DNA from: DASUNP01 sp963728545
GTDB taxonomy: Bacteria; Acidobacteriota; Blastocatellia; UBA7656
Assembly: GCA_963728545.1 (NCBI GenBank)
Contig: CAVSKO010000002.1
Location: forward strand, 3,286,001 to 3,350,000
DNA: 64,000 bases
Direction of reading: 5' to 3'
Below are positions 1-7,910 of this stretch, piece by piece. The notes under the pieces are model-generated. The model saw only the letters and a program-made list of their open reading frames with translations, ran no database searches and was not told the DNA's origin. The first letter of the stretch is position 1. Each line of letters begins with the position of its first letter. Both the position numbers and the translations under genes were made by a program.

Positions 1-225
1 CCTGTCTCAGAAAGAGTGCAGAGGGAGCTGAATGAATTGACTCACTGGGATTATGAAAGGTATGTACTGGTCGAAGTCGTGGGCGAGGAAGTCAAACAAT
101 ACACCGTATGGGAAGCTGGAGATGATCCCCAGCTCACCCCAATGCCTTTTCTAATCCGTGGGGAACCCTTTAGAATAACCGCCGTTCAGAGAGAGCCTTA
201 TAGGGTCACTATCAGGCTGGAATAG
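1..225 (+). CDS. Hypothetical protein, 3' end only
   Basis: The reading frame is open from the first base of the window to a TAG at 223-225, so this is the C-terminal part (about 74 residues) of a gene that begins upstream. A GTG at position 16 could be a start, but nothing in front of it resembles a ribosome-binding site. The visible part is acidic and aromatic-rich (WDYERYVLVEVVGEE, then PMPFLIRGEPFRI) and reads like a small beta-rich domain. I do not recognise the family. It lies on the same strand as cysteine synthase, 278 bases upstream of it. Confidence 0.4.
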   Translation, partial: PVSERVQRELNELTHWDYERYVLVEVVGEEVKQYTVWEAGDDPQLTPMPFLIRGEPFRITAVQREPYRVTIRLE

Positions 226-503
226 CTGGGAATTGCGAAGAAACGGAGATCCTGCACCGCCCATCGTCGAGGTTTGATTCTTCTCGGCGCCTCGAACTGA
301 AAGCACGACTGTTCGGTGAGTTGTGTAATTTCCAACAAGCCTCACTATCCCGACCCTCAAAGTCTTAGTACCCGGAGCAGCACCGAACTCCCCCCGTGCG
401 CGCGATTGTGCCTCGCCTACTACTTTGATAAAGTAGCCCATTCTCGAAACATAAATAAAAAAGGCAAAGAAGAGTTTAGGAAAGGAACCGGACTGATTAA
501 TTT
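226..503. other. Intergenic region before cysteine synthase
   Basis: I see no convincing gene here. A short palindrome TACTTTGATAAAGTA lies at 420-434. The last 60 bases before cysteine synthase are A-rich, and AGGAAAGGAA at 478-487 is a plausible but distant ribosome-binding region. No promoter with both good boxes and good spacing could be picked out. Confidence 0.4.
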
Positions 504-1547
504 ATGCTCAAATGGGACCGCCACCAAAAATATGCCGAGTCGATTCTTGAAGCAATCGGCTATACTCCGCTCGTGCGGCTCAACCGCGTGGCCTCTTCGG
601 TCGCGCCTGAAATCCTGGTCAAGCTCGAATACTTCAGCCCATCGGGGTCGCTCAAAGATCGCATATATCTGAACATGATCCAGAAGGCTGAAAAACGCGG
701 CGAGCTTAAAGAAGGCATGACGATACTGGAATGCTCGACCGGCAACGCAGGCATCGCGTGCTCGTTCGTCTCGGCAGTGAAAGGCTACCCCTGCATCATC
801 GTGATGCCCATAGGCATGAGCGAAGAGCGCAAGAAGATGGACGTGGCTTATGGCACAGAGATGATCTACACGCCGGGCGGCGAATCCGATGTCGATCTGG
901 CGCTCGAAAAACTCGAAGAGATACGCGGGCAAAACCCTGAGAAATACTGGGTGCCTTCTCAATTCGACAACCCTGATAACATCGAAGCGCACTACAAGAC
1001 TACGGGGCCGGAGATCTGGGAGCAGACCGGCGGGCAGATCAACGCTTATGTGGCGACTCAAGGGACGGGCGGGCAACTGACGGGCATAGGCAGATACCTG
1101 CGCGAGCACGATCGGAAGGTGCGGCTTTACGCGGGCGAGCCTGCCGAGTGCCCCCTGCTTTCGCGCCGCGAGTGGGGCGAGCACAAGATCGAAGGCATAG
1201 GCGACGGGTTCGTTCCGCGCGATCTGGACTTGAGCCTTCTCGACGGAGTTGTGACCATCCAGTCGGACGAGGCAATCGAAATGGCCCGGCGATTGGCGAA
1301 AGAAGAAGGCATCTTTTGCGGCATCTCGTCGGGGGCTAACGTCGCCGCCGCGATTAAACTCGCGAAGCGTCACCCTGAAATGAAGCGCATCGTTACGATG
1401 ATATGCGATTCGGGCCAGCGATATTTTTCAACCGAGCTGTGCGGTGCGCCGAAGCACGTCGAGTCGCCCGAGCGCGAACATCCCATTGATGACTACACCA
1501 AAGAGCAACTCGATAAGTATCAAAGCACCTGGGAAATTATTGATTAG
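504..1547 (+). CDS. cysK: Cysteine synthase family PLP enzyme
   Basis: This 347-residue protein is a fold-type II PLP enzyme of the cysteine synthase / cystathionine beta-synthase family. Members join O-acetylserine (or a related activated serine) with sulfide to make cysteine in the cytoplasm. The PLP lysine is K51 in PSGSLKDR, followed by the substrate loop ECSTGNAG, the phosphate-binding glycine loop TQGTGGQLTG and the late GISSGAN motif. The length fits CysK, with an extra tail of about 30 residues after the catalytic core (DDYTKEQLDKYQSTWEI). There is no CBS domain, so a full cystathionine beta-synthase is unlikely. Threonine synthase, another PLP lyase, follows on the same strand after a heptamer palindrome. 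Exact substrate use (O-acetylserine or O-phosphoserine) cannot be told from sequence alone. Confidence 0.88.
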   Translation: MLKWDRHQKYAESILEAIGYTPLVRLNRVASSVAPEILVKLEYFSPSGSLKDRIYLNMIQKAEKRGELKEGMTILECSTGNAGIACSFVSAVKGYPCIIVMPIGMSEERKKMDVAYGTEMIYTPGGESDVDLALEKLEEIRGQNPEKYWVPSQFDNPDNIEAHYKTTGPEIWEQTGGQINAYVATQGTGGQLTGIGRYLREHDRKVRLYAGEPAECPLLSRREWGEHKIEGIGDGFVPRDLDLSLLDGVVTIQSDEAIEMARRLAKEEGIFCGISSGANVAAAIKLAKRHPEMKRIVTMICDSGQRYFSTELCGAPKHVESPEREHPIDDYTKEQLDKYQSTWEIID

Positions 1548-1551
1548 CTGC

Positions 1552-1630
1552 CAGTTGTCCGTCGTCAGTTGTCAGTTGCACCACGCCCTTTGCAAACGGG
1601 AGCAACGGACAACGGACGGCGGACAACGAA
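1552..1630. repeat. Heptamer-built palindrome, class C copy 1
   Basis: The left arm is made of 7-nt words (CAGTTGT, CCGTCGT, CAGTTGT, CAGTTGC). The right arm carries their complements (GCAACGG, ACAACGG, ACGGCGG, ACAACGA). Together they can fold into a long imperfect hairpin between cysK and thrC. It starts 5 bases after the cysK stop and ends 10 bases before the thrC start. Confidence 0.75.
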
Positions 1631-1640
1631 CAGATATTTT

Positions 1641-2864
1641 ATGGTAATTGGATTCCAATGCGTAGAGTGCGCGCGAAATCATTCGCCCGGCGATGTCGAA
1701 TATGTGTGCCCGGCCTGCGGCGGCAATCTGGATGTCGTTTATGATTACGACCGCATCGGCCAGCGATTGAGCAAAGCACAGCTTGCCGCCGACCGCAATT
1801 TTACGATCTGGAGATACCGCGCGCTGCTGCCTGTCGAAGATAGTTCCGTTGTCCCGCCTTTGACCGTTGGCTGGACGCCCATTTATGATTCAACGCCGTT
1901 AGCCTCTGAGTTCAATGTCAAACGACTTCTGCTCAAAGACGATGGGCGCAACCCTACGGCTTCATTCAAAGATCGCCCCAGCGCGCTCGCCGTGGTCAAA
2001 GCCCGCGAAGCAGGCGCGCGAGTAATCACCACAGCTTCGTCGGGCAACGCAGGGAGCGCGCTCGCGGGAATGTGCGCAAGTATGGGGATGCCCTCCGTGA
2101 TCTTCGTGCCTACTTACGCCCCGGCTGCAAAGGTGGCACAGCTAGGAGTCTACGGCGCGAGGGTTGTGCTGGTCGAAGGGAGCTATGACGAAGCTTATGA
2201 TCTATGCATCAATGCGGCGCGGCGCTACGGCTGGTATCAGCGAAGCACCGGGTACAACCCGTTTATGACCGAAGGCAAAAAGACCGCCGCGCTCGAAATC
2301 GGCGAGCAGTTGGTGTGGGAGTTGCCCGACAAGGTTTTCGTAGGCGTGGGAGACGGCTGCATCATCGGCGGGTTGTGGAAAGGTTTTTGCGATTTGAAGC
2401 ATCTCGGCTTTGTCGAGCGATTGCCTCAAATGATCGGCGTGCAATCAGAGACGGCTTCGGCCATTGTAGATGCGGCGAACGGCGATGGCCGCGTGCGCGA
2501 AGGGCCGGCTTACACGATTGCCGACAGCATCAACGTAGGCCGCCCGCGCGACGCGACTAAAGCAATCAGGGCTATCCGCGACTCGGGCGGGCGCGGGGTC
2601 AAGGTGAGCGACGACGCGCTCATCGCTTCGATTGCTAAACTGGCGCGCGCGACCGGCGTCTTTGTTGAGCCTGCGGCGGCGGCTCCGTTTGCCGGGTTTA
2701 TGAAGATGTGCGAGCGGGGCGAGATCGACTCCGGTGAGCGCGTCTTGCTTATGCTCACCGGTAACGGTTTGAAAGATATTGACTCGGCGAGGCGCGCGGT
2801 CAAAGAGCCGTTGCGCGTCCGGCCCGACATTGAGGAATTTGCAAGGCTGGCCGCTTGGGCATAA
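1641..2864 (+). CDS. thrC: Threonine synthase
   Basis: This protein of 407 residues, counted from the ATG at 1641, is a threonine synthase. It converts O-phosphohomoserine to threonine, the last step of the threonine pathway. It opens with a rubredoxin-like knuckle (C7, C10, C23, C26 in CVEC and CPAC), as in many bacterial and archaeal threonine synthases. The PLP lysine is K110 in NPTASFKDR, with the phosphate loop TASSGNAGSA about 30 residues later and a C-terminal LLMLTGNGLKD block. A longer frame reaches back to 1569, but that part is translated from the palindrome and has no family resemblance, so the ATG at 1641 is preferred. It forms a probable amino-acid unit with the upstream cysK. 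Confidence 0.9.
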   Translation: MVIGFQCVECARNHSPGDVEYVCPACGGNLDVVYDYDRIGQRLSKAQLAADRNFTIWRYRALLPVEDSSVVPPLTVGWTPIYDSTPLASEFNVKRLLLKDDGRNPTASFKDRPSALAVVKAREAGARVITTASSGNAGSALAGMCASMGMPSVIFVPTYAPAAKVAQLGVYGARVVLVEGSYDEAYDLCINAARRYGWYQRSTGYNPFMTEGKKTAALEIGEQLVWELPDKVFVGVGDGCIIGGLWKGFCDLKHLGFVERLPQMIGVQSETASAIVDAANGDGRVREGPAYTIADSINVGRPRDATKAIRAIRDSGGRGVKVSDDALIASIAKLARATGVFVEPAAAAPFAGFMKMCERGEIDSGERVLLMLTGNGLKDIDSARRAVKEPLRVRPDIEEFARLAAWA

Positions 2865-2910
2865 AGTATTCCGTAGAATCCCCAGAGCAAATTCTGTTTG
2901 GGAGACTGCT

Positions 2911-3471
2911 ATGACTTCACCATTACCAATATTGATCCTGACCGTGGAGGAATATCTCGAAAGCGAAAAATTCAGCCCGGTGCGCCGCGAGTATCTCGCG
3001 GGACAGGTCTATGCGATGACCGGCACGAGCGCCGCTCATAATCTGATCGCGCTTAACATCGCCAGCAGATTGCGAACTCATTTGCGGGGCGGGCCTTGTC
3101 AGACTTTCATCTCGGACATGAAGGTGCGGATCGAAGCGATTAACACGTTCTATTACCCTGACGTGATGGTCACGTGCGATCCCGAAGACAGCGGAGACTA
3201 TTTTAAGACTAAACCATGTTTGATTATCGAAGTCTTATCGCCTAGCACTGCGGCGATTGATCGCCGCGAAAAGCTGCTGGCTTATCAAAAGATCGCGAGC
3301 CTGCGCGAGTATATCCTGATCTCACAGGACGAGATTAAAATCGAGGTTTACCGCCGCGAACAGGGTGGGCGCTGGTGGGAGCATACTCTGGAGCGCGAAG
3401 GCGAGTTGCAACTCGAATCGGTCGGATTGAAGATCAACGTAAACAAAGTCTACGAAGATGTCAGGCTTTGA
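2911..3471 (+). CDS. Uma2 family (DUF820) PD-(D/E)XK protein
   Basis: This 186-residue protein belongs to the Uma2 / DUF820 family, which has a restriction-endonuclease-like fold and is common in Acidobacteria and cyanobacteria; its biological role is unknown. Visible family features are the N-terminal LTVEEYLESE, the EYLAGQVYAM strand, an HNLIALNIASRL helix, and the presumed metal-binding core YYPDVMVTC followed by LIIEVLSPSTAAIDRREKL and a lysine further on. An ATG-independent frame continues upstream to 2779 but overlaps thrC; the ATG at 2911 lies 11 bases after GGGAGA and gives a standard family length. The neighbours give no hint of function, and such genes often occur as many scattered paralogues. 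Confidence 0.85.
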   Translation: MTSPLPILILTVEEYLESEKFSPVRREYLAGQVYAMTGTSAAHNLIALNIASRLRTHLRGGPCQTFISDMKVRIEAINTFYYPDVMVTCDPEDSGDYFKTKPCLIIEVLSPSTAAIDRREKLLAYQKIASLREYILISQDEIKIEVYRREQGGRWWEHTLEREGELQLESVGLKINVNKVYEDVRL

Positions 3472-3540
3472 TCAAATCCACAAGACGAATAAAGAGCAAT
3501 AACATTTTGTGTTGAATCACTCGCCCCTCAGATCAACTTT

Positions 3541-4887
3541 ATGGCCTACTTACTCAAATCGGCGTCGCTCGTCACCCTGGATCAACCCGCGATAGAGCCT
3601 GCCGACATTCGCATTGAAGGCGGGCGCATCACCGAGCGCGGCGCGGGGCTCGCAGCCCGTCCGGGCGAAGAGACGATTGAGCTTGGCGGTTCTCTCGTCA
3701 TGCCTGGGATGGTCTGCGCGCATACGCACCTATATTCTGCGCTCGCGCGCGGTATGCCCGCGCCGCCGCGTGTGCCTTCCGACTTCAGAGAGATTCTTGA
3801 ATTGATCTGGTGGCGGTTAGACCTCGCCCTCGACGAAGAGACTATATATTGGAGCGCGATGGCGGGCGCGCTCGACGCGGCGCGTGCGGGGACCACGTGC
3901 CTGTTCGATCATCACGCTTCGCCTTCTCACATAACGGGATCGCTCGACATAGTCCGCGAAGCCATCGAAAAGGTCGGGCTGCGCGGCGTGCTTTGTTACG
4001 AAGTCACGGATCGCGGCGGCGACCGTAAGCGCGACGAAGGGTTGGAAGAGAATCGCGCTTTTCTTGAATCTATAAGAAGCTCGCTTTCCGCAAATTCAAA
4101 AGGCGGGGAGTCGAATGGGCGAGCCTCGCTTTTTCGCGGGATGGTCGGGGCGCATGCTTCGTTTACTTTGACGGACGGCTCGCTCGCCGCCTGCGCCGAG
4201 CTGATGCGCGAGTATGACGCGGGAATTCACATACACGTAGCGGAAGACCTTTGCGATACGGATGACGCCCGCGCGAAATACGGCATCGGCCCGGTCGAGC
4301 GACTGGACCGATTAGGCGCGCTCAACGAACGCTCTATACTGGCGCACGGGGTTCACCTATCAGAGCGCGACATAGAGATTGCTCGCAGCCACGGCGTGTG
4401 GTTCGCGCATAACCCGCGCTCGAACATGAACAATCAGGTCGGCTACGCGCCGGTCACAGACTTTGGCAATCGCGTTGTGATAGGCACCGACGGCATCGGC
4501 GCGGATATGTTTGAAGAAGCGCGCGCGGCTTTCTTTAAAGGGCGCGATGAGAGAACGAGCCTCGGCGCAGATGATTGGATACGCGCGCTTGCAAGCAACC
4601 ATCGTATTGCGTCAAACGCTTTCGGCGTCGAACTGGGTTCGCTCGCCGTGGGCGCTGCGGCAGACCTCGTAGTACTCGATTATCGATCCCCAACTCCCGT
4701 GACGGCGGAAAATCTGGCATGGCACATGGCCTTCGGCTTAAGCTCGGCTTCGGTCCGAAGCGTGATGGTCAATGGGAAGTTCATAATTAAAGACAGGCTT
4801 TCGCCGGTTGATAACCAGGATGTTTACGGCCAGATTCGTAAAGCCTCTGAAAAGCTTTGGGCCAGACTTAGAACGAATTTAATATGA
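3541..4887 (+). CDS. ssnA: SsnA-like amidohydrolase
   Basis: This 448-residue cytoplasmic metal-dependent hydrolase of the amidohydrolase superfamily most resembles the SsnA group of putative aminohydrolases. Those sit in purine-catabolism clusters and are related to guanine deaminase and TrzN-type enzymes. The metal site is visible as the HTHLYSALARGM motif near residue 62, the WWRLDLALDEE segment typical of SsnA, a DHHASP loop, the IHIHVAED pair of histidines, a later HGVHLS histidine, and the aspartate in IGTDGIGADM. The C-terminal strand domain has GAAADLVVLDY. Downstream genes include a carbon-nitrogen hydrolase, so a role in degrading nitrogen-rich heterocycles is plausible, but the substrate is inference. 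The start has no clear ribosome-binding site, and it lies 69 bases after Uma2. Confidence 0.8.
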   Translation: MAYLLKSASLVTLDQPAIEPADIRIEGGRITERGAGLAARPGEETIELGGSLVMPGMVCAHTHLYSALARGMPAPPRVPSDFREILELIWWRLDLALDEETIYWSAMAGALDAARAGTTCLFDHHASPSHITGSLDIVREAIEKVGLRGVLCYEVTDRGGDRKRDEGLEENRAFLESIRSSLSANSKGGESNGRASLFRGMVGAHASFTLTDGSLAACAELMREYDAGIHIHVAEDLCDTDDARAKYGIGPVERLDRLGALNERSILAHGVHLSERDIEIARSHGVWFAHNPRSNMNNQVGYAPVTDFGNRVVIGTDGIGADMFEEARAAFFKGRDERTSLGADDWIRALASNHRIASNAFGVELGSLAVGAAADLVVLDYRSPTPVTAENLAWHMAFGLSSASVRSVMVNGKFIIKDRLSPVDNQDVYGQIRKASEKLWARLRTNLI

Positions 4888-4892
4888 CTTTA

Positions 4893-5064
4893 AGAGAATG
4901 CAATAAGATTCACCGCAGAGACACAGAGGACGCAAAGGGGGCGCAGAGAAAACCAACATCTGCTCTGCGCATCCGCCGCGTGCGAAGCACATCATCGGCC
5001 ATATGCGTCCTCTGTGTCTCTGCGGTGAGTGGCCTCTCCAATCCCGCACACTCAATTGAAAACC
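4893..5064 (+). repeat. Family A hairpin repeat, copy 1
   Basis: The palindromic core at 4911-5027 begins CACCGCAGAGACACAGAG and ends with its complement CTCTGTGTCTCTGCGGTG. The left flank GAATGCAATAAGATT and right flank CTCAATTGAAAACC are not symmetric and define a forward orientation. The right half of the loop contains a block (about 4968-5010) shared, in matching element orientation, with copies 3 and 7. Small frames of the HRRDTEDAKG type read through it are artefacts of the repeat. Confidence 0.9.
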
Positions 5065-5088
5065 GTTCTAACAGCCAGGAGTTCTGAT

Positions 5089-5997
5089 ATGAAAATGTCA
5101 ATCAAAACGCTTATCTCAAGTTCCACTTGCGTACTCTTTATTTTTATCTCCGTCTTCGCGCAAACCCAGACGGCTCCTCCCTCGACAGAGATATTCCTGG
5201 TCGATCTCAGCAATCGCAATGCCCGTTTGAGAGTAGGTGAGCCGCAAAACATCACAAACCGCGACGGCTACGATAATCAACCCGCGTTTATCGAGAGCGG
5301 GCAAAGCATACTTTTCACTTCGATAAGATCAGACAATCAGGCAGACATCTACAAATACAACATAAAGTCCGACCTGTTGACTAGAATCACCGAGACGACA
5401 GAGGGCGAATACTCGCCCACCTTGACGCCCGACGGCAAATTCATCTCCGTGATTCGCGTGGAAGCCGATTCGACGCAGCGGCTCTGGAAGTTCCCGCTCA
5501 AGGGCGGGACTCCCGCGTTGGTACTAGAAACGATAAAGCCTGTCGGCTATCACGTCTGGGTCAACGGCGGAACGGTCATAGTCTTCATACTCGGAACTCC
5601 GAACACGTTGCAAATAATTGATCTCAAATCAGAGAAAGCGGAGATCATATCAGAGAATGTCGGGCGATCATTGCACCGCCGGCCCGGCCGGCAGAAATTC
5701 ACCTTCGTTCACAAGCTCTCCGACAAAGAGTGGGTAATCAAAGAGCTTGACTTTAAAACGCGCGAGGTGACTACGCTCATCAAGACTTTGCCCGGCAGCG
5801 AAGATTACGTGTGGATGCCGGGCGGCATTGCGCTGATGGCAAACGGCGCGAAGCTCTTTAAGTGGGACTCAAAGCAGAATGCCGATTGGCAGGAAGTGGC
5901 CGATTTTTCAGGGGCGGGATTAAAGAGCATTACAAGGCTGGCCATCAGCCCTAAGGGCGACAGGCTGGCGCTGGTAGCCACAACGGAATCGAAATGA
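5089..5997 (+). CDS. Secreted TolB-like beta-propeller protein
   Basis: This 302-residue protein is exported and forms a TolB/WD40-like (PD40) propeller. A Sec signal peptide is clear at residues 1-25 (KTLISSSTCVLFIFISVFA). It is followed by several propeller blades of the type DNQPAFIESGQSILFTSIRSDNQADIYKYN and EYSPTLTPDGKFISVIR. The frame extends back to 5029, but that part is repeat-derived sequence. The ATG at 5089 has CAGGAG ten bases upstream and begins the signal peptide directly. Function is unknown; such proteins often read out or scaffold envelope components. It is followed by a lipoprotein on the same strand. Confidence 0.75.
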   Translation: MKMSIKTLISSSTCVLFIFISVFAQTQTAPPSTEIFLVDLSNRNARLRVGEPQNITNRDGYDNQPAFIESGQSILFTSIRSDNQADIYKYNIKSDLLTRITETTEGEYSPTLTPDGKFISVIRVEADSTQRLWKFPLKGGTPALVLETIKPVGYHVWVNGGTVIVFILGTPNTLQIIDLKSEKAEIISENVGRSLHRRPGRQKFTFVHKLSDKEWVIKELDFKTREVTTLIKTLPGSEDYVWMPGGIALMANGAKLFKWDSKQNADWQEVADFSGAGLKSITRLAISPKGDRLALVATTESK

Positions 5998-6083
5998 CCT
6001 TCGGTTGCCCGCGTGCCGCACGCTTGATATTATTTCTTAACTTCATCCGGCATTAATAATGCAAACAAATGATCGAGACGATT

Positions 6084-6899
6084 ATGAGTAAAAGAAAATA
6101 TAATTCCGGCGCGCATAAACACCGGCGCGCGGCGTTAGTCTTATCGAGCCTTCTTATATTGGGCGCACTCGCGGCCTGCGGCGGCACAAAAGATTCTTCG
6201 AAAGGCCCTGCTCCTGGCGCGCAGCCTGTAACAATGACGCCGCCGCCCGCCCCTCAGGCTCCGACTCCGCCTGCGGGCGCGGAGCCTGAATGGAACACGA
6301 TGGAAGTAGCAAAGGCCGTTATGGTCACTGCCGATCTGGACTACGGCGCGAAGCCGCCATCCATCGCGCAGGCGCTTGGCGACATAGAGCGGCGTCACCA
6401 ACCTGCGGACGGCGCGGGGCGGACATTTGCGATACTGGACGCTTACGGCGAGGCGACGCCCGACGGCAAGCTGCACATCTCCATGCATGTCAGCAGCGAG
6501 AAGCCCGGCACAGGCTCGCTGGTTTTCCGCCGCACCGGACAGGTGCTATGGAGGACAAAGGTCGTTCCCGCCACTTCTCCGCCGTCCTCGCAAAAGCAGT
6601 TGAACATAATGATAGACAACGGCGCGGGCACGACTCAGATGATCGACGGGTCGAACAGCCCGAAAACGATCATGGACGCGATGGTCAGGGATATGAAAGT
6701 TCCCGTGCGCCAGTTCTGGCCCGAAGGGGCCGAGCGCGAAGTGACTTTCGTCTACAGCGCGTGCGGCTGCCCGGTGAAGGTGATGGCCCGACGAGTCGGG
6801 GATCGCACGGTTCGCACAAAGGAGTTGCCCGTGATCTTTCCCGACGACCCCGGCGCCGCGCAGACCATTGCGCAGTTGATGGGATGGCAATCAATGTAA
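6084..6899 (+). CDS. Proline-rich lipoprotein of unknown function
   Basis: This is a predicted lipoprotein of about 271 residues. After a basic N-terminus (SKRKYNSGAHKHRRA) comes a hydrophobic segment ending in the lipobox LAAC, then a long Pro/Ala/Gly linker (about residues 35-70). The folded part contains short conserved-looking stretches such as QFWPEGAEREVTFVYSACGC, with a CGC pair that might bind metal or form a disulfide. I do not recognise the domain. An upstream ATG at 6069 is possible and adds five residues; neither start has a strong ribosome-binding site. The nitrilase gene follows 34 bases after the stop and may be cotranscribed. Confidence 0.65.
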   Translation: MSKRKYNSGAHKHRRAALVLSSLLILGALAACGGTKDSSKGPAPGAQPVTMTPPPAPQAPTPPAGAEPEWNTMEVAKAVMVTADLDYGAKPPSIAQALGDIERRHQPADGAGRTFAILDAYGEATPDGKLHISMHVSSEKPGTGSLVFRRTGQVLWRTKVVPATSPPSSQKQLNIMIDNGAGTTQMIDGSNSPKTIMDAMVRDMKVPVRQFWPEGAEREVTFVYSACGCPVKVMARRVGDRTVRTKELPVIFPDDPGAAQTIAQLMGWQSM

Positions 6900-6933
6900 C
6901 GTCAGCCGATTTATAACAACCAGGAGAATTATC

Positions 6934-7809
6934 ATGTCGAGATTAGTCAGATGCGGATTGATACAAGCCGCGAACTGCGAGCCGGCAGAAAGCTCTATAG
7001 AAAAAATCAAAAAGGCGATGATCGATAAGCACGTCGCTATGATCGATGATGCGGCGGAGAAAGGCGTTCAGATCATCTGCTTGCAAGAGCTTTTCTACGG
7101 CCCTTATTTTCCCGCCGAGCAGAACCCGCACTGGTACGGGCTTGTTGAGCGCATACCCGACGGGCCGACTACCGAGTTGATGCGCGACCTGGCCCGCAAG
7201 CATCGCATGGCTATGGTCGTCCCCATATACGAAGAGGAGATGACGGGGGTTTACTACAACACGGCGGCGGTGATCGATGCGGACGGGTCTTATCTGGGTA
7301 AGTATCGAAAGACTCACATACCTCATTGTCTGCCTGGGTTCTGGGAAAAGTTTTACTTCACGCCGGGCAACCTGGGATTCCCGACGTTCGATACGAAGTA
7401 CGCTCGCGTAGGCGTCTACATCTGTTATGACCGCCACTTCCCGGAAGGCGCGCGCGCGCTGGGGCTTGCCGGGGCCGAGATAGTTTTTATCCCTTCGGCG
7501 ACGACGAAAGGCCATGCCGATTACCTTTGGGAGTTGGAGCAGCGAGCGCACGCGGTCGCCAACGGTTATTTTGTCGGGACTATAAATCGCGTAGGGACGG
7601 AAGCGCCGTGGAACATAGGCGAGTTTTTCGGGTCATCCTATTTCGCCAACCCCGACGGACGGATTCTCGCAAAAGGGAGCGAGGACAAAGATGAGTTGAT
7701 CGTCGCCGATCTGGACCTGGACGAGATTCGCGAGGTGCGAACGCACTGGCAATTTTATCGCGACAGAAGGCCCGATATGTACCAGCCGCTGACGGGAGGC
7801 AAAGTTTGA
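6934..7809 (+). CDS. Carbon-nitrogen hydrolase, beta-ureidopropionase/AguB-like
   Basis: This 291-residue cytoplasmic nitrilase-superfamily amidase has the complete triad: E52 in LQELFYGPYF, K126 in YRKTHIPH and C164 in YICYDRHFPEG. The CYDRHFPEGAR sequence and overall length match the N-carbamoyl-beta-alanine amidohydrolase / N-carbamoylputrescine amidase branch, enzymes that release ammonia, CO2 and beta-alanine or putrescine. The start has AGGAG ten bases upstream. With the SsnA-like hydrolase nearby it suggests pyrimidine or ureide-type nitrogen use. No dihydropyrimidinase or dihydropyrimidine dehydrogenase is present in this window, so the pathway assignment is inference. A family B palindrome follows the stop and may act on the transcript end. 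Confidence 0.87.
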   Translation: MSRLVRCGLIQAANCEPAESSIEKIKKAMIDKHVAMIDDAAEKGVQIICLQELFYGPYFPAEQNPHWYGLVERIPDGPTTELMRDLARKHRMAMVVPIYEEEMTGVYYNTAAVIDADGSYLGKYRKTHIPHCLPGFWEKFYFTPGNLGFPTFDTKYARVGVYICYDRHFPEGARALGLAGAEIVFIPSATTKGHADYLWELEQRAHAVANGYFVGTINRVGTEAPWNIGEFFGSSYFANPDGRILAKGSEDKDELIVADLDLDEIREVRTHWQFYRDRRPDMYQPLTGGKV

Positions 7810-7833
7810 ATAAGCTGCTCTGGAGAAGCAGCA

Positions 7834-7870
7834 GGAAATTAGCCGGTGGTTTCACCACCGGCTAATTTCC
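7834..7870. repeat. Family B palindrome, copy 1
   Basis: Two perfect 17-bp arms (7834-7850 and 7854-7870) flank a three-base TTC loop, with the centre reading CCGGTGGTTTCACCACCGG. A smaller hairpin GCTGCTCTGGAGAAGCAGC precedes it, and TCCCTCCGGGA follows. It sits 24 bases after the nitrilase stop. It has no T-run, so it is a REP-like element rather than a classic terminator. Confidence 0.85.
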
Positions 7871-7910
7871 TTCGTCCCTCCGGGACTATAGCTACCAAAT
7901 CTAGATTCTT

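Noticed and set aside
420..1373. A 317-codon minus-strand frame over cysK
   Set aside because: It lies opposite an intact cysteine synthase and has no recognisable domain.
504..1547. Cystathionine beta-synthase
   Set aside because: There is no haem or CBS domain, and the length fits cysteine synthase.
4884..5087. Small proteins of the HRRDTEDAKGAQRK type in the family A repeats
   Set aside because: The same peptides arise wherever the hairpin repeat occurs, on both strands, so they are products of the palindrome and not genes.
7834..7870. Treating the family B palindrome as a terminator of the nitrilase gene
   Set aside because: The stem is strong but no T-run follows, and the same palindrome occurs at places that are not gene ends.
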